Below, piece by piece: positions 49,837 through 61,869 of a stretch of 64,000 nt of DNA (position 1 is its first letter; the number at the start of each line of letters is the position of its first letter). Both the position numbers and the translations under genes were made by a program. The stretch spans positions 25,002,034 to 25,066,033 of the forward strand of contig NC_134829.1 of NCBI RefSeq assembly GCF_004210375.1, given 5' to 3'. Source of the DNA: Tachypleus tridentatus (taxonomy: Eukaryota; Arthropoda; Merostomata; Xiphosura; Limulidae). Below the pieces are notes generated by a model. It was given only the letters and a program-made list of their open reading frames with translations. It had not been told where the DNA came from and ran no database searches.

Positions 49837-50116
49837 ATGATGCCAGGCACCTATGAGGATAGTGAAAAGAAATCTCCCAGCATGCTCAATATTCTCCGTC
49901 AGTTTCGTTTTCAAAAGAGATCACCCAAGGTTACTGATGTACAGAATAAAGATGTTGACAAAACCAGTAAATGTTCACCTGAATGTCAAGATTCCAATGT
50001 AACAACTGAAAGTAATAAGGAACAAAATTTTAATTCTGCAACAGAGTCTGGTCTGAAAAATGACTGTAACAGAGCTAAAACTCCTTGTACTAGTACCGAA
50101 TCTTCTTCAGATAACA
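49837..50116 (+). CDS. Unidentified gene, exon with possible start (93 codons)
   Basis: An acceptor (ggactattctag) ends at 49836 and the exon opens at once with two methionine codons. It is open for 93 codons and ends at 50116 before the donor GTAAGT, leaving phase 1. The product is hydrophilic: a basic patch (LRQFRFQKRSPK) near residues 20-31, followed by Ser/Thr/Asn/Lys-rich sequence typical of a disordered nuclear-protein N-terminus. I do not recognise the family. The exon at 61601-61706 joins in matching phase, which supports a real transcript. The methionine at the exon edge could be internal if an upstream exon exists. Confidence 0.45.
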
Positions 50117-50119
50117 GTA

Positions 50120-52130
50120 AGTACAGTGTGTGTACTCACATTTTTTTGCATGTAAATGTAATAAAGGTTTATTATATTACGTTAAAATAATTTTAGAGCC
50201 TCACCGTATTTCTGATGATGGCAATGTAGTTTGTACTGTAGAGGCACTGATGTGAGACTCGCATCAAAAGTGCTCTACTGTTATTTTAATGCTTTATATT
50301 AATGAGAACAATAGTTCCTAGCACCATTTTTATGAGTCTAATAGCACAGAAATCTGTTGGGTACTTCATCTGGTGACTTGATTGTTATGTATTATGGAAT
50401 AGCATGAATGTATGCTTCATTCATCAGCTGCTTGAGGTGTATGGTTCAGTTGAACTTTTATTTTATAGGCACATGACTGTGTTAGGTTTCCAAATGAAGA
50501 TCCTTCTTGATTGTGATGCATATTGCTGCCTGTGGCATGTGGATGGCTTTAACCACTGGCCTATGTGATTGGAGATTCTCACCTGTTACTGTACTTTTCT
50601 TATGTGTGGGGTATGACTTTTTGCTGGCCACATTCTGGGTAAACTTGATTCTCCAAGTTAATTCATGTTTCTTTGTTTTCAAATGCCATTAGATACAAAG
50701 AATATCCCTGTTTTTGGAAGTTCTGAGTCTCCAATTTAACACACTTACTATTATATGTATGAATATTTTGTATTAGAAAAGGTCATTATGTAATCTTCAT
50801 AAAAACTATCAGTAACATGCTACCAGTTAATTGCCAAGACAGTTCTGACAAATGTTCTATGACTTCATATTAGCTTTGGTTGCCATATGACCTCCTGATT
50901 TTCATACTCAAAGTTGTTTTAGTATGTCATACTCAACTATAGATGCTAGGAGTTAAAAGTATTATGCTTTAATCTAAGTTATATTTATAATACAAGGATA
51001 GGGTTTTGTCTATATTATTGGATAGTTTTGTAGACTGTGTGTACAGCATGCTCTTTTGAGTTACAAAATTGTAAACATAATAACAATAGATTTTAATATT
51101 CAATGCACACATTATTAGAGAAGTTTTATTTTGGTGCTAACCATAACAATCAAAACATTTGAGCTGGTTTTCATGCCCTCTGCTTTCATTTTCCTTATTC
51201 TATCATTTTCATCCATGTCATTTATACTACACTTTCTGGCAGGCATTATGTGTTAGATTGATAAGTCTTGGTCTGTTTCGAATATTTTGTGGTCAGACCA
51301 CCAAACTCTCACAGACATAACTTTATTTAATAAAAGTACATGTAAAATAAGCAAAGTATTATAATAGTATTTATAACAGTGTACAGAGTATGAAGTGTTT
51401 ATGAATGTCCAGTGTATGACATGGTTTTATAAAATGAAACAAAGAGACTAAATACTGTAGTAATTATGTTTTCAGCAAAATTGTTCCTTGCACTGTTTGA
51501 TATAACTTGTTAATTTAAAATAGTGCTATAATTTTTTTCTTTGTGTGAACATAAACTGATTCATGAAACCTTGTGAAAATTCTCCAGAAGTTTTCAATTA
51601 ACCATTGTCACAGTTGGAATTAATTTTTAAATAAAATTACAAAATCCTTTTTAAATTTTCAATATCACCTAACAAGCTATCAATAAGGATGCAAACTTAC
51701 GATTTGTTCATTGAATGGTTACTCCCCCTTACTTAGTTGGATTATTATTTCTGTTTGGAAACATCTCTTCACTCTTGCCCTGATATATTTAATATATTTG
51801 GTACTCAAATCCTCGTGCATTGAAGGACTGCAGAGACGCCAACCATTACGATTTGAGTGTAATCATTATGATTTTGGTGTATACATTACGACTATACGCT
51901 CATACAGACAAATATTGCGACTTGTCACAACTCCCAAATTATTATATATTATATAAGCATATACAAAGAGTGATATAAATTGTTTCCAAGGCTTGAAAGG
52001 GGTGAAAAGAAAACTTCTAGTGAGATACAAATAAATTTTGATAATAAATAAAAGACGTAGTCCAAATCGCTACTTGCGATAATCATGTTTGTGCTTGAAA
52101 TAATAAAAAATATTTGTATTTCTGACATCT
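50120..52130. other. Intron of the unidentified gene, proximal part
   Basis: No recognised exon or element family between the donor at 50117 and the BED-finger fragment. Confidence 0.5.
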
Positions 52131-52279
52131 ACCAATAGTTTGAGTGCAGTGCTTTTACATACTGGGTATGTGGGAGAATCCATAGGTATGTCATCAGTGC
52201 TTGTCAGCCAATCAGCGTTCTGCGTAGATGGATATTTCTCGATTTATAAGCAGCATAGAAACACCAATGCGATCATTCA

Positions 52280-52560
52280 CAAGATGGGAAAAAAGAGGCC
52301 TCATTTACCAGATTGTCTTGTTTCTGGCAAATCTAAAAGGACTAAAACTGTGAATCAAAAATTTAGGAAAGAGTATAGTACAAAATATTCGGTCATTGCA
52401 TCAAAAGTCAGTGACAGTCATGTGTTTTGTACAGTTTGTCAATCGATTTTTTTTTTTTTTTTTTTTTCTGTGGCACATGGCGGAATAAACAATTGTTCCA
52501 GACGTACAAAATCGGCATCTCACCAACAAAAGGCTGAGGCGAAGACAAAAACGATGTAGA
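52280..52560 (+). pseudogene. BED/TTF-type zinc-finger fragment, probably from a hAT-like transposase
   Basis: The frame encodes a Lys/Arg-rich start (KKRPHLPDCLVSGKSKRTK), KFRKEYSTKYSV, then CTVCQS, a run of phenylalanines made by a poly-T tract at 52446-52467, and SVAHGGINNCSRRTKSASHQ. The C-x2-C and H-x-H spacing with SVAHGG is the pattern of the DNA-binding finger at the N-terminus of some hAT-type transposases. No catalytic or dimerisation domain follows, so this is only a fragment. Confidence 0.55.
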
Positions 52561-52600
52561 TAACGACATTTATGAGTAAGAATTCAGAATATAAAAAAGA

Positions 52601-53700
52601 TTTTTTTTTAAATTTATTTATTAAATATACAAAACACAGTCATAAATGAGCAATCTTTCGCAGTAATAAATAATAATAGTTATGATAATGTAATAATAAA
52701 CAGCTTAGACATTAGTCAGGCCTAGTAGCTGCAAATGATAAAGGGCTTTGTCTACAATCATTACGCTTACTCATTTGAAATAGTTGGCATCTCTGGGACT
52801 GGTCAGTTGCTGAAGAAGTTGAAGATGGACTAAGAATAATAATGAATATTTTGCTCAGGAGAGGTTGCTTATAAGTACATTTCTCTAAGTCGGAGGAGAG
52901 ACAGTCATCTCTTGGAAATCCGTCTCATCTTCCAAGCACTTTTAATAGTTTGGCTCGGATCTTCTTTACTGTTTTACCAAATTAAAGTCTTGTGCCTTTT
53001 TTCAACATCAGCCATAATTACTGATCCTGTCCTTCCTAAAATTCCTCTTCTAGGTTGGGATGCTGTTCCTCGTGCATGGACCTAGTCATGTGAAATGCAG
53101 ATTTCGTGAAGAATGTCAAAGATTTAACAATCTGATTCTGTTCAGAGTTGGTAACTGGAAAGTTATGTAACTTATCTGTCATTTCTTAAGGCCAATGAAA
53201 ATATCTGAACAAATATTCATTCTTGGGTTATCTGATTTAAGGACATTTAATCTGTTTAGCAAAAGTTTCTGAAAATTTTATGAATTTGTTACATATTACC
53301 TAAAAAAGATATCATTCTTAAAACTTTTGGTTTTGATAACTGTCTAGAGTTAGTATAACTATATCTGAAGATCCTAGAGCATTGAGGACAAAGTATTTGA
53401 ACCAGACTTGCACGTTAATATTGAGGGAATCGCAATTAGTTCCACCAGTGGTTTCAAAGTAATAATTCTGTATTCTTCTGGATGTTGTTGAACAGCACGT
53501 TAAGATGAGAATACCTGACATGCTATGTACTTCATCGTGGTCATGGAGTTGCGTGTCCAGCTCTGTGATGTTGCTTATAAAAAGTTCTAAATATGAGCAA
53601 TATAGTCATCAAATATTGAGGTATGGTCAGAGTAAGTAACTGCCAGGCTTTATGTTGATGCAAAGATCCCAACGTTTTAACAAGCAACATCACAGTTTTC
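52601..53700 (-). pseudogene. Possible processed retrocopy of an unidentified mRNA
   Basis: On the minus strand the stretch ends at an AATAAA followed within ten bases by a nine-base A tract (poly-T at 52601-52609 on the + strand), as expected for a retrotransposed mRNA. Several interrupted frames upstream look coding, for example FTKSAFHMTRSMHEEQHPNL near 53060-53110 and VQVWFKYFVLNALGSSDIVI near 53350-53420, but no two share a frame for long. I could not identify a parent gene, and the 5' limit is uncertain. Confidence 0.3.
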
Positions 53701-53893
53701 TTCTATAAATGCATGTTGTCAGTCCTAAACGTTTCCAAGTTTATACATGTATTTGTCTTAGGAAACCAGAACTGCATTTATTACTAAGTGCACAGTTGGC
53801 TTTTTTTAATGTTTATTTCCATTTCACCACACTGAAGGCTTTAATGTGCATACTTTTATCAGTTCTCTGAAAATTCCATGTTTATTTTTAGTG

Positions 53894-53936
53894 TACCGTT
53901 TTTATTCGTTTATAAGACGATTCGCTTATAAGACGG
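53894..53936 (+). repeat. Pogo element left terminal inverted repeat
   Basis: Begins at the TA duplication and carries two copies of the TTATAAGACG core, a likely transposase-binding motif. It pairs with the right end at 56111-56139. Confidence 0.8.
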
Positions 53937-54393
53937 GTCCCAACTTCACCTGAGAGATTGTCGATATTCTGTTTAGACTCGTTTATAAGACGAAGGAAGG
54001 AAAGCAGGTAACGAGAGAAAAGTGAAAAAAATGGAAATTAATAGAAACCTAATTTTGGGTTTCGTATACGATATTTCGATTTCAGATTAGAAGGAGAAAA
54101 ATAGAAGAGATAGAAAAGTGAAAATAAATGAATAAATCCAAACTCGGTGTTCAAGCGTTTAATGGAATTTCATCAACTATTTTATTTACTGTATGATAAA
54201 TATTCATATTTAAAACACATAACAAAGAACAATCTAACGCAGAAAACTTATCACAACATATTTCAGTATCAAAGTACGTTTATGCTAACTTTTAAACCAC
54301 ATTTCTTCAAAGTATTAAAGAGTTTATGCAAACTGCACTTTAATAGAACACAACAAATCAGTATGCAAGTTATGAAATTCAAAAGCCTTCAAA

Positions 54394-55694
54394 TTATTCA
54401 TTGTCGCTATCTCCAAACAGTTCATAAAACTGCTCCTCGGACAATCCATCATCGTAGAGGTCACATTCCTCCGTGTTCTCCTCCTGCTCTCGTCATCTCT
54501 GCCGATAAACTCATTGAAAAGTTCATCATCCTCACTGCCGTCAATGGAATTGAAATTCGCATTTGAGGAACGATCTGATAACCATATCTGACAGAACCTC
54601 GTTCCAAGAGTCCACAATCCACTGACAAACTGTAGCTAATTCCGGGTCGTTTAAGGTTTCCCGCCTTCGTCAGCTGCTTCTCACCGTTGACCATCCATTC
54701 ATTCCATTTCTGCCTCATATGCACCTTGAACGGTTTGTTGAGACAAACATCCAGTGGCTGGAGAACTGAGGTGCATCTGCCTGGTATCACACACTGGTAC
54801 GTTCTGTTTCTCTTCAGCTCACTTTTCACAGAGTCCAATAAATGTGCACGAAACATATCCCACACAAGCATGGACTTTCCATTCAGCAGTGCACCTGGTC
54901 TCTTGAACCATACTTTTCTTAACCATCCGAAAAGTACTCTTTCATCAACCCAGCCCTTTTCCTGAACAAACACAATGATATCCTTAGGAAGCTTTTCCTT
55001 GGGCATTGTCTTTCTCTTGAACACCACTGCCAGTTTCAACTTGGTACCATCGGCAAGACATGACAAGATAACAGTAAAGTGTTGTTTCTCCGCTCCAGAG
55101 GTCTTGATAGACACAGTACTAGCCCCCTTCACGTCAACCGTTCTGTTGCCTGGCATATCAAAGAACATCTGCGTCTCGTCCATGTTTCCGATAGCTCTCG
55201 GGTGGAATTGCTGACTGTTTCTTAAGTCGATCACGAACTTGTGAAAGTTCATCACCTTGTCTTCAACATCTTTGGGCAGCTTCTGAGCAATGTGCGTGCT
55301 CTGTCGGAGGCATAGACCATGCCGATTCATGAAGCGGGTGCACCATCCGTTCGACGCCTTAAAGTCAGCATGCCCCAGCTCCTTGACAGTCTGCAACGCT
55401 CGGACTCGGATGGATGGTCGGGTGACGACGTAACCATTGCCCCGAAGATCCAGAACCCATTCTTTAAGTTTACTCTCCATGTCTTTGTAAGGTGCCAGCA
55501 CGGGACGCATTTTCTTCAAAGTCTTGGAGGAAGCGTTTCATAGTTTTTCTTCATTCATTCTCCAATCCTGGACAGTTTTCTCAGTTACGCCCGAACTCCC
55601 GCTCTGCTGCACAGTTGGAACTTCTCTTAGCAAACTCAACGACTTTCAGCTTAAATGATACATCATATGAGTTTCTCTTTCTCTTCTGTGACAT
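54394..55694 (-). pseudogene. Pogo/POGK-like transposase with DDE domain, frameshifted
   Basis: The protein would start at ATG 55692-55694 with an N-terminal helix-turn-helix (MSQKRKRNSYDVSFKLKV). An extra G and a stop codon break the reading between about 55540 and 55610. The long open frame 54461-55519 then carries the CENP-B-like DNA-binding domain (GNGYVVTRPSIRVRAL, NGWCTRFMNRHGL) and the DDE_1 catalytic domain: NMDETQMFFDMPGNRTV with its first aspartate, LVWDMFRAHL with the second, and a late LQPLDVCLNKPFK block. Two more shifts follow near 54560-54640 and 54480, after which the natural acidic tail (EEQFYELFGDSDNE) and TAA at 54394-54396 can be read. Domain order and length match POGK/Tigger-like transposases. 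It cannot make a full protein. Confidence 0.85.
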
Positions 55695-56110
55695 GATAGT
55701 AACGGTAAATTTTTGCTGTTTATTGAATACCAGTAGGTGTTGACAACAAGGTACTTACCAACAGCAAGCTAGAACCGAGAAGCAGCCAAGGTAGCAGCCA
55801 AGTGTTCGGGAAGAAACCGACAAGATGCTAAAAGATGTGTCTTTATTGATTCTTCTTTGTTAGCACTGTGGATGCATTGTGCTTACCGGTATGACGTTAT
55901 AGGGAAAAACGAAGTCCCACGCGCCCTTCAACGAACGATGCGCTGACTCACAATCACAGATCTAATAATAACAAGATAGCTCACTTTCCTATTTTCACTG
56001 TCTGAAATATCTGCACAGTTCTGAGTGAACTAAATTTATTTTCTATGTCTGTAGACCTCACCTATAAGATGGGCCCCCCCCAATTTGAGCCCGAAATCTC
56101 GAGGAAAATT

Positions 56111-56139
56111 CCCCGTCTTATAAGCGAGTAAACACGGTA
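56111..56139 (-). repeat. Pogo element right terminal inverted repeat
   Basis: Reverse-complemented, it reads TACCGTGTTTACTCGCTTAT then AAGACGGGG. It differs from the left end at a few positions and by a 16-base insertion-like repeat in the left arm. Confidence 0.8.
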
Positions 56140-58320
56140 GTTGGTAGTTGATACCAGTTTGGAAGTGGTTAAACATCATGTGTACTGGATGTCAAATGAG
56201 CATAATGGACTTTAGATTGCATCTAGTGATGTGCCTATGACTCAGGCTGCTCATGCTATTTCCTTTAAGCATAAATTTGCTTCATTCTTATAACAAGTTC
56301 AAGAAGTTTTCCCTTGTTGAAGATATGAAGTGCTGTTTCTTGGCAATGGCATGTGACCCTTATAATTATCTTAAATGCTTTCTGTTGGGTGTCTAGAATA
56401 CACTCAAATTGGTTGTCTGTCTTTTCACTTTTGCTTTGGTGGATAAGCATTCCTGCTACCAGTTGTTAGCTTATTAACACTTGAATCTTTTATAGTTCTC
56501 ATGCTAAAAATGTCTCAACTCCATTTGGGCATTTCCTGCAATTATTCATGTGGCTTCATTTTGTAAGAATTGAAGGGGGTACCATTAAGTCCAGGTGTTT
56601 ATTGGTAAGAAACGTACTTCCTAACACTATTTATCCTTACTGAATGATATGTACATGCCTTGCAATCACTGAACCTGCGTATTGCAGCAATGACTGCACA
56701 TGTAATTTTTTATTTAATATTTGCACATCAACACAATGAAATTATGGAATCTGTGTGATCATTTATTTAGATCTAGACTTGTTCAAAAACAATCATTTTA
56801 ATTAGTTATAATTAATTGGCTAAATGCTGATGACATTTGGTGAATAAGGTTAAATGTATTTCCAAAAACAGTTTATATTTCCCTCACTAGTTGTAAGTAC
56901 AGTAAGCATTTTGATGGGGAATGTTCTTGTTACTGAGTGCTGATTGGAGTACTAGTTTTGCATATAGACGGTTTGTTTATAGTTCACAATTGACTGTGTT
57001 TTAAAAAATGAAAAATAGTAATATTTGTTGGGTAATATTAAGGATTTATATCATTATAATCACACAAACTGTTTAATATACTATTAATAAAATTCAATAC
57101 GAATAAATATTTCCTTGAGTAAGGTTGTATTTATATAGAACTTGAAGTTTTTACTTTTGCAGCAGTTAAATTATCTTGAGGCTGAAAAATGTCTAAAATT
57201 ATTAACAATATTACATATCCATTATTGAACTATGCTAAATATTTTTAAGACTAATACTACTATATTATTCCCATAAGTCAAGAGTTATACACAGACTATA
57301 GTGAAATGTATATGCATATTTTTCTAACAATGTTAGGCCATAATTTTCCAAAACAGTTTGTGTGGTCTTGAAAAGGATTTATCTAAGACAAGTGTAGTTC
57401 ACCAGTGCCAGAACTTTCAGGAATTTTCTTCCCTTCAAAACCAGTTTAATTAAAGGTGGAACATCACAATAATAATTTCTGTTTTCAAACTACATGTTAC
57501 TGATATTATATTTAGTGAAAAAAAAGTTAAATAAGTTAATATATTACATTTTACTGTCTAAGTAATGAAAGTAAAAATTAACCACAACAAATATTCATTC
57601 AACTGTATTTTAACATTAAGTGACTAAAAGAGTATTTCATTTTTTGTATTGTAATAAATGTTTATGGTTATCCCTCTCAGAAACATTGAATCATTTCAAC
57701 ATATCAGAGGATTTTGCTAGCAGATAATCCTTCTTCATAGATTCTGTAATGACTGCAGTTACATAAGACCCTTAGTTTTCAGTACTACAGAAAACTTCTG
57801 TAAGTAATCAAACAGTGATCAGCCTTCAATGTAAGAATATGGTTAGTCAAGCAAGCAGAATGAATATGAGCAAAACCTTTACCATGTCTAGTTAAAAATG
57901 AAATCTCCCAGAGAATAGTTAAGAATTTTATCATGATGATTCTGATTAGACAGAAGTGTAACTTTGAATGCTGTGATGACCTATTCAAAACTATTAACTC
58001 TGGTTGTCGAAACTGTATTTCTACATATATACAATATATATGTGTACTCACATTCATATTGCCTGTAGTGAATGTATATCATGCTCTTGTGATCTTTCCA
58101 TTCCACCATGTTTCATTAAAGATCTTATCATTTGCCCAATGTTTTCATTATGACAGTTAACACACCTTTGTCATATTTAAAAAGTAACCCATTGTTTATT
58201 GTTACATTTAACCAAGTTTAGGTCCAGCAGAGAAAGAAAGGGGGTAGAATTTTTAAGCACTGGTTCCTACATATAACTGAAAGGGCTAGCTGCTTTACCT
58301 CTACATTCTCACCATAGAGA
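56140..58320. other. Intron of the unidentified gene, middle part
   Basis: AT-rich, no recognised repeats or splice-bounded frames. Confidence 0.5.
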
Positions 58321-58327
58321 CCAATTG

Positions 58328-58585
58328 TGGCCCAGTTGCTAATATGTTGGACTGTAGGGCTGAGGTTTTGTGATTTTTATTTTATTACTGCTAAAAAAAA
58401 TACTTGTGCTCATCACTTTATGATCATGGGTGAATTATAAGGGTGTTAAACAAACCATAAAGTTCAGTTTGACAAGAGATGTCCAGCAGATGGCAATAAG
58501 TGGTGTTAACTAGCTGCCTTCCATCTAGTTTATCACTGACTCAAGTTGCAATGTTTCATATTGGGGGGGGAAAAAAAAAAAAAAA
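58328..58585 (+). mobile_element. SINE-like element sharing only the tail block of family A
   Basis: Starts near tggcccagttgctaatatgt, shows a body unlike families A-C, then aactagctgccttccatcta close to the family A tail block, and ends in a G8-A15 tract. A possible fourth family that uses the same tail domain. Confidence 0.4.
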
Positions 58586-58589
58586 GTGA

Positions 58590-61500
58590 AGACAAGAGAG
58601 AGAAATTTCATACTTTTGAGGCATCTCCAGGATTGTGGTTGGACCTGCTAACCTTGTTTTGCTATGATCAGCTAAAAATGTGCATGTCACAATGTTTTAT
58701 AGTGTTACATTTAAAATTAAATTGAGATCAGTGTATGCCAGTAAACTTGGCATAAAAATGAAGTTTGATGTTAAAATGTTTGTATTCTGTTTCAACTGAA
58801 GTTCATAAAGAAACATTAAAAAATTATAAGTATTACTGTGATTCTTCAGAACCCCAAATTGTCCTCTTCAAATTTGTTTGATATCTGATACAGCCTCTGC
58901 AGTTTCATTCAAATAGAAACACAAACTGTACATAATTAGAAGCAAGAATAAAAAATTTGCACCTTGTTGATGTCATGAGATATCGGTACATTTAATCAAA
59001 CCCACTAGAGAAGCTCTTCCCCTTTCACTCAGACTTTTGATATTGATAATTAATGTACATTATATGGCTGATGGATTATAAGAGCAAAATGTTCTCTACA
59101 GGATGCAAGTTACCTATAAATAGTTTTAACACTTATGTTACTCACCAACTTCTAGCTAAGGTTCCATAAATTATAATTTTGAAACAGTCTATTGTAGTGA
59201 CTGACATGTACTTTTGTGTCCTAAAATGCCCTTTGGAAAGCCACACAAGTTCTGATTTTGCTTAAATATGTGATACTTGAGGCTTATGTAAGCATAATAG
59301 CTCAAATCTGAAATATGAATACTGAAAGTTTTTTTCTATATTTTTGTTTGCTGTTCCATATTTTTTAATAAAATTAAGCATGTGGTTTCTCATTCTTAAC
59401 CTAACAAAACTTCAGTGAAATAAACATCTGTAATTACAATACCTCAAACCTGTGAAACAGGAGTTCCTGTAATTATGTGGTATTTAGCTCTGTGGGAAAC
59501 AGCTAATGATCATCTATGATTTATTGTTATTCATGTGCCAGTTACTGCTTTTAGTAGGTGCAAGAATAATAGCAATCAAACCACAAAATAAAAAGTGAAA
59601 ATGTTATTTGAAACTGTAACTAGGACTTTATGATCAGCACTGCAGTCAGTGCAGAGGAGAAAATAGTATTATTAGTAGCATTTTATATTTCTCTGCTCTT
59701 CACTGCACATTGATATGTTCCTTTACAGTTAGTAATAAGGTAGGGAAAGTAAGACAAAATTTTACCTAATAGAAAACTTGGCATTCGTTTAGTATGTTCT
59801 GAAAGTTGTGCAAATGAGATAAGAAAATGTTTTTATTTTTAATAAAATTACCTTTCACTTTGACTGACTAACTGAAGACATTGGAAATTTATTACACACA
59901 TCTTTAGTAAAAATGCTTTATTAAAAAGATTCTTTATGTAGAAACTCTTTATTTAAAAACTTGCCAAACGTGAATTTATGCATGGTAAATTCAAAGTTAT
60001 AGTATTGCACAGCTTTACAGAAATACTGTCAGATGGACCTACATGTTTTTTGAAATCTTAAAACTTGAATGTTTTTAGACAATATTCATGTTTGCTAAAC
60101 CCTAGTGTGTAATGTACTGATCATTATTTTAATAAATATATGTATAACTTTAAACACAGAAGTGTATTTTTGCATAACAGTTAACATTATTAAATTTAAT
60201 AAGAGTTATTGCTATGATACATGATAAATTGAAAGTGCTTAGGAAAAGGCATTCCTTGGGTCATAATGTAGCAAGTGACATTGTGTGAACACAATTATGT
60301 GGCAAAAAACAGAGTAATGTGTTTTAAACTCTACCTTGCACTGAAACAAATATTAAGAATATATTCAGTGAAACTGCTTATTTACAGCATATTTAGTCTT
60401 CACGATTGAAAACATTAAACCGTAACCAAGTACAACATTTTGTGTGATATGTAAGCTACCTTCTATTTCACTTTCTACAGCTAATGTTTCCCACTTGCAA
60501 ATATTTTGGCATAATCCCCTTGACTATTTTTCTGCCACCAATACTGAAGTGATTTTATAGGACTTTTTGTCACGGTGTGGTTTTAGCCCACTTGTCTTTC
60601 TTATCCCATTAACAATATTATAAATAACTGTTTGAAGTGACTGAATCAAAGGCAAATGGTGTGGTTTTTAATGTTGAATTTTGATAACTTGTGTTTGATT
60701 CAATCAAGCACTTGACTGAGGAGTAACTTCACATCTGGGATATAGACATGTTCAAATTCAGCTAACATTTCACTGTGGTGTGAAACAGAGCTATTCACTG
60801 AGTTGGGTTCGAGACTTAGAAAAGGAATTCTACAGAGAACTTTGGGTACCTATTGGACAACCTTCAGTATTAAAAGTGTGAGGCAATATCTATGGCAACA
60901 GTTTGTGTGATGTTAAATTTGGTATGGTTGCAGGAGAGGAAGAAACCCACAGCAATAGGTGCAATAGTTGTACCCATCCAGACCACCCTTCTGAATTGCC
61001 TGTATTCTTTTAGACTTGTGTTATGCAAAGGGTAAATCAGCCACTGATAAAGTCCCACATACACTGTGAGTAGAAAGGGCATCTCTGCCTGTGATATGAT
61101 ATTTATGTGCAGCCAATGCTGATGATTTTTCCAATACAAATTACTCTGAAGAGTAGGATTTATGATCGGTCACTTTTAAGAGTGAATTACTCCTACCTTG
61201 CTTCATATTTCTTCTATCTGTATGTATTAGATGGTATCAACTGCTTAGTTTTAGTCCATCTCAGAAAAGTTTGTTTTACCTCGAACATGAACATAAAGAG
61301 TAACTTATTCTCAATAAAAGTATTAGTGTGTACAAAATTTTTGTTGTCACATTAAGAAATTCAGATTATATCATCATTAAAACTTCATAACAGACAGTAT
61401 GTTATGCATTACTCCTCTGAAGTTTTACTTTCACAATATCTTAGTTGCATGTACAATAGACTTAATAACAGGATACACTGAAGAACTTCAAACTGAAAAT

Positions 61501-61590
61501 TGTCTGGGAAAGTTTTATTTAGTATCGGTTGAGGATTTTTGTGCAAATATAACATTAACCATATTTTAACTGTATTCTTGTAAATTTGTC
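58590..61590. other. Intron of the unidentified gene, distal part
   Basis: No recognised elements. An 89-codon minus frame near 61.0 kb is hydrophobic in part but matches no family that I know. Confidence 0.5.
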
Positions 61591-61600
61591 TGTGTTTTAG

Positions 61601-61706
61601 ATATATCTGTGGTCCCTGAAACTCCAGAATTAATACAACAGACAGGATGTTTGGTTAAACTAGAAGGTTATGATGTTGAATCCTTACCAGAAAATAAAAG
61701 TGAAAG
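61601..61706 (+). CDS. Unidentified gene, second exon (partial gene)
   Basis: A clear acceptor (ctgtgttttag) ends at 61600 and the donor GTAACT follows 61706. Read in the phase left by the exon at 49837-50116 it is open throughout, about 35 residues, with SVVPETPEL near its start and an acidic tail (VESLPENKSE). It leaves phase 2, so coding must continue past the window end. The compatible phase and the codon-like composition argue for a real exon. The 11.5-kb intron before it holds a pogo-type transposon and other repeats. Family unknown. Confidence 0.45.
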
Positions 61707-61869
61707 GTAACTTAGTTTTACATGGTGTTAAACTAAATGAATGAAATTTTTTTAATGAAATTAACAGTACATACGAGAATAGTTTTCCAACTTCTACTGC
61801 CTTCTATATGTGAAAATGTTTGTTTAAGGCATTTGCTTGATAACATGCAAATGAGCATGTGATGATCCT

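Larger units (their letters stand above)
53894..56139 (-). mobile_element. Pogo/Tigger-type DNA transposon, full length with terminal inverted repeats
   Basis: The element is about 2246 bases and is bounded by TA dinucleotides, the target duplication of the Tc1/mariner-pogo superfamily. The left end (taccgtttttattcgtttat) and the right end, reverse-complemented (taccgtgtttactcgcttat), are imperfect inverted repeats sharing TTATAAGACG. The 5' subterminal region repeats CGYTTATAAGACG at 53907, 53923 and 53980. The interior holds a broken transposase gene on the minus strand. It sits in the long intron of the unidentified gene, and both ends remain recognisable, so insertion was not ancient. Confidence 0.88.
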
